Below are positions 10,701 through 19,700 of a stretch of DNA of 20,379 nucleotides, piece after piece. Each line of letters opens with the position of its first letter. The stretch's first letter is position 1. A model generated the notes under the pieces. The model made no database searches, was not told the origin of the DNA, and was given only the letters and a program-made list of their open reading frames with translations. Both the position numbers and the translations under genes were made by a program. Source of the stretch: Plakobranchus ocellatus (taxonomy: Eukaryota; Mollusca; Gastropoda; Plakobranchidae); assembly GCA_019648995.1 (NCBI GenBank), contig BLXT01000273.1:487028-507406 (forward strand), given 5' to 3'.

Positions 10701-13700
10701 GGCCCTACAACCTACAGAAGATTCATGGAATGCTTCCGCTATTTGTATTTCAAGAAGGCTGACGAGAGAACACGAAGTGTGGAGCAACTAAAGTAAGAAT
10801 GCTATGTACATGTCCTCCAATCATCTGGTGCCACCATAATATCATACCATCCAGATGAAGCTTGTAAAACTAATTTTCTGTGCAAGACTGGAGCCAGCTG
10901 TCAACAGTAACAAAATTTTCATATCTTGATCATAATTTTTATTCAAACCAGTTTGAATTAGAATTGCAAACTTTGCAGAAATTTTCATTGAATAGACAAA
11001 CTTTTACGTGCATTTTATTCAGGGAAGATTTCCATACCGAAGACTTTTTAATCTTTTATCTTTCACCCCCTTTTATGTTAAGAACACAAATTAGATATTT
11101 GTCTGTTTTACTGATATACATCACAGCCAGACGAACAGATTTAAATTTATCTTTTGGGCTAATTTCTAATCTCAACCGAATTTTCTGTGACGGGGAACAA
11201 TTATTTTTGTTACATTAATGTCATATCCTATGTTTCCTTTTTTCTTTTCTTTCAGAAAAGTCCTTGCCACTTTGGACAAAACTCGAGTAGATGCTAAAAT
11301 CATGAAGAAAGGCATCAAGACAATCACTGGAAAGTATGAGGATGCCCAGAAGAAAACAGCTGAGCTTCTGCGCAAGCTGACCTCTCGTGCCACAGCTCTG
11401 GAGAAACTTAAAGCAAAGGTTGGGCTGAGCAAGTCCCTGGATGCCTATCTGCATCTCAACGAACTGGAGGTGGAGGAGGAGGATGACGATGAACTTTTGA
11501 AGGAGGGTCAGTCAACAGAAACACCTTATAAGAATTGGACTGTAAAATCAGTAGATGTACATTCTCTCAGTAAACTAAAAAAAACTTTTGAATAATCATG
11601 TTTACCTAAAGATCAGTTCATGTGAGTCACACGTCACATTTTTAATCGCAATAATTAACATTTTAAACTGTAAATCATTGATGTATCCTGAAATAACATT
11701 TTGTTAGCTTTGTGATAGTGAAAGCCGAGCGCAGATAAGTCCTGAGTCTCGTCCCAATGAGCTGGTTGTTGCAAGTCAGACTACTGAAAGAATGGTGGAA
11801 CTTGAATGTTTTTTATTCTCTGAGGGAAATTCTTGTTTTCTTTTTTTTTTTTTTTTAAAAAAAAACAAAATTAGAAATCCCTTATTTTAAGCTGAACATC
11901 AAAATAACTCTGTTCAGTTCTTGGCACTGCAAAAGTTATGGAGAAAAGATTAAAGCTGTTCAAAATGCAAACATCTAATTCATTCAGACTTCTCTCATAA
12001 CATAGAATAATATATATAAAATATTTAAAGTCATTTCAAACAAGAATTAAAAAAAAAAATTCTTTCTCGTGAGTTTTATGCATAACATCCAATTGGTCTG
12101 AAAACATGATTATGAATTGAAGGGTGTGACAGTTGATTCAGACTTGCAGTCAGACAGTGCTTCCCTCAATAAGCACGCACAATCTGAAGAAACTTCTAGC
12201 CTAAAATCTGCTTTTCATGATTAAGCTTGTGGTAGTTTTTTTCCTTATCTCGGCTAGATGTTATGGGTTGTGATAAAAGTATTTACTGTCCTTTTTTTTG
12301 GAACAAGTTACTGAAAATCTTTGTAAAGGTTTAAAATTTGGATCTGCTATGTGAAGATTTTGTTCAACAACCACAGAGCCATGGTTTTTATTGTGTGCAG
12401 TGGTAGAAGAAGAGCTTCTCTGCTTTCAATATCATTTCCTCATTGATCCGACATGTTCCACAGAGGACTATGATGAGTATGATGCAGAGTTTGACCGCAT
12501 GCGTGAGGCAAACCTGAAAACCCGACAAGTCCAGGCTAAGGAAGAGCTGGAACTGGCCCAGGTCAAACTGGACGAGTGTCGCCAGAAGTTGGCCTATGCT
12601 AGAGATCAGGTGAGTTTAGGATTTGTTTTGTTTCACGTAGATTCAAATAAACTCAATGTCCTGTTTTCATATTGAGCTCTTGTGGCAATTACTCTAGAGA
12701 TAATTTTGATGATTAAATGTAAATTTTGTTACGTCAACTCATAACTATGCTATATTCCTGCTATTTTTATTTTCAAAGTTTTGTCTCTGAGGATAATGCA
12801 TAGCTGTACATAATAGAAATTTGTCTGCACAATAGTTTTATGGTTGATATCAGATCTCATACAGTCACATTTCAATAATTTGCTACTATAGAGGCTGAAT
12901 AAGCCATTGAAATTTCTATGTACTGTTTTACATTGTTGAAAGTTGTTTTTTATTTTATTTTTATATTATTTTGTGTTGGTACATTCTGCAGCTGGTATGG
13001 AATACTTTTACAAGCCTCTCTTTCATTCAAAAAACTTATTACAATATTCTATACCACCTAAGATTTATAATTTATCAAACTATCAACCCTCTGTGTTTTT
13101 TAGGTGATGTTCTGGCGTAGCAAAGTTGACCGCAGTGTGATTGAGCATGTGCGAGCATTCACGAACCCTCCACTACTGGTTGGCCAGGTCATTGAGATGG
13201 TCATGGTTCTGATAGGGAAGCGCTTGCCCTCTCAACGCATTGCTGAGGTTCGAGATGGGGCAGGGCATGGCAAGGAAGACTTGTCCTCTCGACTCTCTTC
13301 CAGCTCAGGCAGTCAGAAGCTGGCTGCCAAAAAAGGTGAGCTCGAGCCAGATTTTTTTCCCATTCATCAGTTATTTAATTAAAAAAACAACAAACAAACA
13401 ACAAACTAACAGCTTAAAATTAAGACAGTAATATAAATCATACTTGCTGTTTGAATCTCTTAGCACCACTATAGTTATGCACATAAATTAACATTGCAGG
13501 GTTTTAAATGTTTGGTACAAAAATTCATTATGTTATTTTTTGCTTTTCTTATTTTAAAATCTCTTAGAACATGGTTGTAGGAAAAAAAATCGAACTAAAA
13601 GCAAGATTTGTACTAGCATTAGTAAGTCGTCTAACCTTGAAAGGTTATATGTGGTTACTTATGTTTCACTTGCACAAACTGTTTGAAAGTAGAGGATATG

Positions 13701-16700
13701 GATTGGGAAAATCTACTTTGCAAGTCTGTTACGGACTGCTTCACATATCATTTTCAAGCTTTCAAGTGTTTGCCAAATCATAATAATCATATGAGTCAGT
13801 GAATTAAAGAACTACACTTAAAACTACAGAGAATTTTAAATTCAAAAATTTGTTTTTCCAGTTTTTTGAATGTAAGTGACTTTTCTTGGGGTGGTTGGTT
13901 TTAATGGAAATAATACATTTTTTGGCCCTACCTGCTTTTACAATTTTTATCATAATTTTTTACAGCTGAGGGAAGAAGATCAGGTTAGCTTATGCCTGCT
14001 TCCTGTTAAAGAAAACCACAAAAAACCTGTACTGCACACTTTTTCTGAACTTACTTAGCTTGTTCACCAACCCCTGAGTTTTGTTTTTGTACTCCATTAA
14101 CTCAGCAAATTGGTATCTTTGTTTATTCACATTAGACCCTAGATTTTATGACTAGAAGCGGGCTCTCTTAGAGAGGGAGACAGTGGATAATTGATACATA
14201 TTGCCTACAAATTTTTTTTTTTTTAAATGATGTTCAAAGCGTCTGCTTTTAGGAGTTTACAGAGATCTGCTAAGATACATAAATAAAGGTTTGAAGAGAA
14301 TTTCAGATCATCAGTTTCTTTTAACATCGCCCAAAGTGTTAAAGAAGAAAATTTAAAATTCACTCAAAGCAAAGTTTTATCTCTTTTGCTAAAGGTACAG
14401 GACACTATTTGACACTTGGATAGTGCCTTATTGCAGTGAAAAACAGGAAAAATGTTTATGCGCCATCTGACCACCCACCCATGCACACTTCTTTGTCTTT
14501 TAAGTAATCAGATAAATGATTTTGTTATTATCATCTCTAAATTCTATGGCATTGGAATCTCATGATAAATGATATAACTTTCTCTGAATGCTGTCATCAC
14601 CTTTTTTTTTGTTTGTATGTTTTTTTCTTTTGTAAAAATATGAAGGTTTTAGATTTTTTAAAAGCTTCAAGTTTGTCTTGTGTTCATCACAGCTATGATT
14701 ACTTTCTTGGCTTTGAGAAATCACAAAGTTAAAGACAGCACTTTGCAATGTGATACAGTTTCTAAAACAGTTGAATTCTTTCGCCAGATCTGCACAAGTG
14801 TTGGCTATTTTTAAAATTTGCTCAGCATCGTTTACATGCTCATTGAATATCAATTTTTTTTTCTTTTTTTTCCCAGTACCTCACTTTTCCACCTCTCTAT
14901 GCACTTTCTTAGCTATACACCTTTGTAGCAAAGAATCTGACTATATGCCAATTTGCATGCACATCCACTATTCCCCAGAGTTGTTTCTTTCAAGATTGTC
15001 TTAGTTAAAAACTTTTTTTTGTTAAGATTTAAAATCTGAAAAGTTTAAGTGTTAATGAGACAATTCCATTACATCTGAATTAAATTATGTTTTAGCATCA
15101 TACACAGAAAGTCTGTTTAACGACTGGATAAGGGAAAAATAGGAACTTAATTATAGCAACATAATTCCACAAAGCTATAATGTTTGCAGTGCATATCTTT
15201 TAAGATAAGTTCTTCTTACTTTGTCCATAGTTAATGTTAATTTAGAGTTTTGGATTTGTGCCTCATTTATGACGTAAAAGTTACCTCTTATTTAAAAAAT
15301 AAATGAAATTGAAATGCCTGTAAAAATTTCATAAAATGTGATTTGGATAATTCACTCCCTTAATTTTTGTTCAAATCTTTTATTATATTTTATCAATGTA
15401 TTGAAATAAAAAGAAAGTGATGTTTCAGAAAGAATGCACCCTGTGGTATATTTTAGTTTCAAATTTAAGTGGACATATATGCTTTTGTTAGACTTTAGTA
15501 AATAAAGAGGAGGTTAAACATGCCAGTTTGGCTGTGAAATTAATAATGTCTGTGTGATTTTCCAGCCAAGGCTAAGGATGCTGACAAGTTTGACCGAGCA
15601 CAGTGGAAGAGCATGCAGCAGACAATGACTGACTCCATCAAGTTTGTGGACATGCTGCACAATGTCTCATGGGAGGACGGCTTGCCCAGTGACGTCTTGG
15701 CTGGTATAGGCATTTCCTTTATTTTTGTTCTCTGTACTGTTTCTATTTGAAATTGACCAAGGATGATTAGTTAGATGAGTAGTAATTGGTGATGCATTTA
15801 CACTGCCTTTATTTTTTTATTTATAATCACTCTTTATTTTTGCTGTTATGTACATCGATGGAATAAAGATGGTCATTGTAAATTATTCCTTCACCCTCCG
15901 TTCTACGAGTCACATGGGGGGCACATCCCACGAACCCAGTTCACAGGATTCTGACCAGTTGTCACCCACGGTACAAAATACTTGCGCTCAGTCTCAAATA
16001 TAGTGATTTGGTTTTCTTGATTACTGTGATCACCAGGGATACACAAATATATGACGCTTGATAGTTATAGTCTAGACAAGTATTTTACGCAAAACGATTG
16101 GTTAATGGGACTGTGAGAAGCTGCATTCTAAAAAACAAAAATAAACAAGCACTGGGAAACAACAGATGATAATGAGAGTACAAGAGTTTTGGTGACACAA
16201 CAAATAGCAAAAAAGAAAAAGTATTGATATGAGAATAGAAAATTTGGATGAAGATGAGGATTGGAATGATAAACTTGCTCTTTGGTGGCATATTAAATTA
16301 AATTCAGAGCAGGAAAAACATAGCGGTTTCATGGCTTTAGAAATCTTATGATTTGAATGCTCATTGAATTGATCCATCATAAACAAAACCCTTCTTCTGC
16401 CTCAGCCGTGGAGAGTTACCTGGCATGTAGCAAGGACGGTCAGCTTGGTGTTACAGGGGAGGGAAGTCTGCTGGAGAATGCCCAAGGTAAGAGCAGAAGC
16501 AGGTTATAGGCATCAAAATGTAAATTTTAAAATTTTAGTATTCTGTTGTGGGGAATTTTTGTATACCATCTCTATGGACTTGTCAAAGATATGCTCTTTC
16601 AATGTGCAAGTGTATATATAGAATTCTCTTATACCGCCCTCTACTTTCTATGGCATAATAATAACCCTCAAGGACAGCTAAATAACGAAACAAAAAGGAC

Positions 16701-19700
16701 GGAACAGCAATGCGATGATTATCAATTCTCTTCTTCATTATTTTGAGCAGGTTGCTTACAATATAAGTCATTCATGTGCACTGCTTTTAAAACTGGATAA
16801 CTTAGGGCCACAAAGTGGACAAATTTTTTTTTTAAACCCCAAAGCTCTTTTAAAGCACAGTGCTTTCAATCATCTGCATTTTTACAAATTTCCGCAGTTT
16901 TGAGCTTTTCGCAGTTTAGAAATAGTATTTTAATGCTATGAAAAAAATCTTTTCCAACTGGCTGGAAATTAATTCCATGAAGAAGATTTAAAAAAATTTC
17001 TTCAACTGGAGGCGGACATTGTCCCCCTCACCCCCTACCTCGGTTTTTATGATTACCTGTTGGAAGCTCTGAAAGCATATGAAGTATTTATCAAGTTCCG
17101 TAGGCTAAGGTAAACCTACTTTTTTGGTCATGAAAGAGAGGGCAGTTGCCAAACAGAAATTATAAAGTAAGAAATGAAAATAATACAACACAATCTTGTC
17201 TTTATTATGGCTATGCTAGTCACATGAAGCTCGACTAGCCATGTTTGACACAGAGATATCTTGATTACCCATACATAGAAAGCAAAGTCATGTAGACAAA
17301 TATTGTGTGTCAAAAATGTAATTTCAGTGTCAAAGTTGTTATTGACGGCTGCCCCAGCATTATAAGTGGATGTTTCTCAAGAATCCTTATAAAGTCATGT
17401 ATCTGCCAGAACACATTTGAAAATGTTTCGTATAAAGCCAAAAGCTACTACACATGTTGTGACAACAATAATAAGATGGTTTCCGGCTTTAGTTTGAAAG
17501 ATGAAAAGTTGTTGTAACGCTTGGCCTTTCCTTCTCAAGCACCATGCAAGATGCAGTAGCAGAAAAAGAGGGTTCTATAATAAATTATTATGATAATAAA
17601 ATCATATTTTGGCTTATTGAATCTTTCTTGTACTTGGCTTAGTTTATCTTTCTTGTTTCTTTGTAGACAAACATTTTCTGGCGGTCAAGCAACGGTCACC
17701 GTCCCCTGGTGGGAGGGCAGGCCTGACCATTGCTGGAGCCAAGTATGCCAGTGAGGCTTCAGCGACTCTGGTCCACTACACAATAGCCATTGTAGAGTAC
17801 ACTCGTCTGTGCGGCCCCTTGCGGGCAGCGCTGGAGAGACTGCATGAACTGGAGAGAGAGATAGAGGAGAATGAACGCTTGCAGAAACAGCAGGAGGAAG
17901 AGGTTTGTAGTTTTGGAATCTTGTCACTGTGTTTTCAGATTGAGAAGTGCTGGCAGCATCTACTGTCTTGAGACCAGTCCAAATGATTAAGAAGTCACGT
18001 TTGGATCAGAGACGACATTAAACATGTTTCGCAACTGAAAAGAGAAATTTAATTCTTTGCCAAGACATGGGGGTTTTAACTTATAAAAACAAAAAAAAAA
18101 CATCCAATGGAAAGAAAAAAAAAAACTTGAAACTTTTTTTTGTAAAAAATATTATATATGACATCTATCTTCATTAAGACAGGTCTCAAGACGTTTATTT
18201 TTCCCAAGGTTTTTTTTTTTTTAAATTTTTTAGCAGTGAAGTGAAGAGAGTGAGGGCTGTTCTTTTTGTGCACGGGTGTTCTTTTCCTAAAAATAATCTT
18301 TGGTTGTTGCTTCACAAAAATCTAACAATCATAAAAGTAACATTGTTATGAATAGTTATGTTAAACAAAATAGGGTTCTAGTAATAAGCTGACATTAGTC
18401 TATCTGTAATATAGCAGTGCACTGTGAGTTTGTAAAATCTTGCACAGCATACGCATGGTTTGGTTTGAAATCACATATACAACCACAGGCACATTCTGTG
18501 AGATGTCCCCATCCAAAAGTCTTCTTACATTTATCCGTGTGTTAGATTTTATAGGCTTTTCCCCCCTTCATCCCCATGCATTGTCTCTCTCTCTCTCTCT
18601 CTCTCGTTACATGTCTGTCATGAAATTTGAGCGGTTGTGTGATTTGGTTTGATTGTTATGTCTCAGACGTTCATGATTTGAAATAGTGAGCCAAAACAAC
18701 TATTGTATCATCCCAGCTTATCTTTTTGTATAAAAGAGAAAAAAATTATCTTTGATTGAAAAAGTTTTTGATCCAGACCATTGAAACAGGTCTGCTAAAT
18801 CCTGCATGAAGAAAACTTTTATGTTATTGAAATAGGGACGATCTTCAATTTTTGCATTTTTTTTTATAATGTCAGGTCTCAAAAAAGAAAATAGTTTCTT
18901 AGGACAAATTGAAAAATTAAATAAGAAATTGATATCTACATGTTTGTAGCTTAGCTGCTGGGGAAAATCAATGTTCACCAAAATTCTTTTTAGTCTAGCA
19001 AACATGATGCCTGCACCCACTCTGCTCTGGTCAGTGCTATGTTTTAGCCATGTGGATAAGAAAACTTCTTGGTGTAAGAATACTAGAAATCTGTTGTTAT
19101 CGAATTGGTAATAACGATCTTAAGAAGTAACTTCACCTGTTTTTTTTCTTTCCTTTCATTTCAATTTTTTTTCCTAAAGGCTCGACTGCGGGCAGAGAAG
19201 GTAAACTCTGTCAATTTAATTGTACAAATCCTTTCATTAAACATCATCACTCTCTGCTTCTCAAGGTTTTAGTTTGCTTTCTTAAAATAAAGAGTTAAAA
19301 AGAATTCAATCTTTTTTTATCTTGTTTTGACCTTTAGTTTTGCTGCTTTAAATTTCTTCTCAGTAATTCTGAGCCTTTTTCTTTTTTTTTTTTTCTTTCC
19401 TTTTTTTTTTTTTTAGCATGAAGCAATTCAAGAATATTTGCTTTTTTTGCTTCATCTATTTTTGCTTATCATTGACTGTAATAAAATAATAATTTTTAAA
19501 AACAGCTTTTTATTTTTCATGTGCTTTTCCATTCTGAATGCCTATAAGCAAAATACTAGCATTATAAATTGAATAAACTTGAAGAAATTTTTGCTAACTG
19601 AGAGTAAGACAAGCCTAACTACTTTAAAAAATGCATTATTTTTTTACTGGATTCAATAATTTGCTTCCCTCCTATCTTTTTAAAATTTAAAGATTCACTT

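Noticed and set aside
10880..11218. 112-codon open frame in intron 15
   Set aside because: No domain, no exon-like codon use, no good splice sites, and the dynein frame is continuous without it.
14862..15003. Strong pyrimidine tract plus AG at 14874-14875, with an open frame after it
   Set aside because: The frame in the required phase has no usable donor before its stop and does not resemble dynein.
17685..17927. 80-codon minus-strand open frame
   Set aside because: Antisense shadow of exon 21.
19380..19450. Long T tract with AG at 19416-19417 followed by an open frame (HEAIQEYL)
   Set aside because: No convincing donor follows; the frame drifts into Leu/Phe-rich sequence typical of a T-rich intron.
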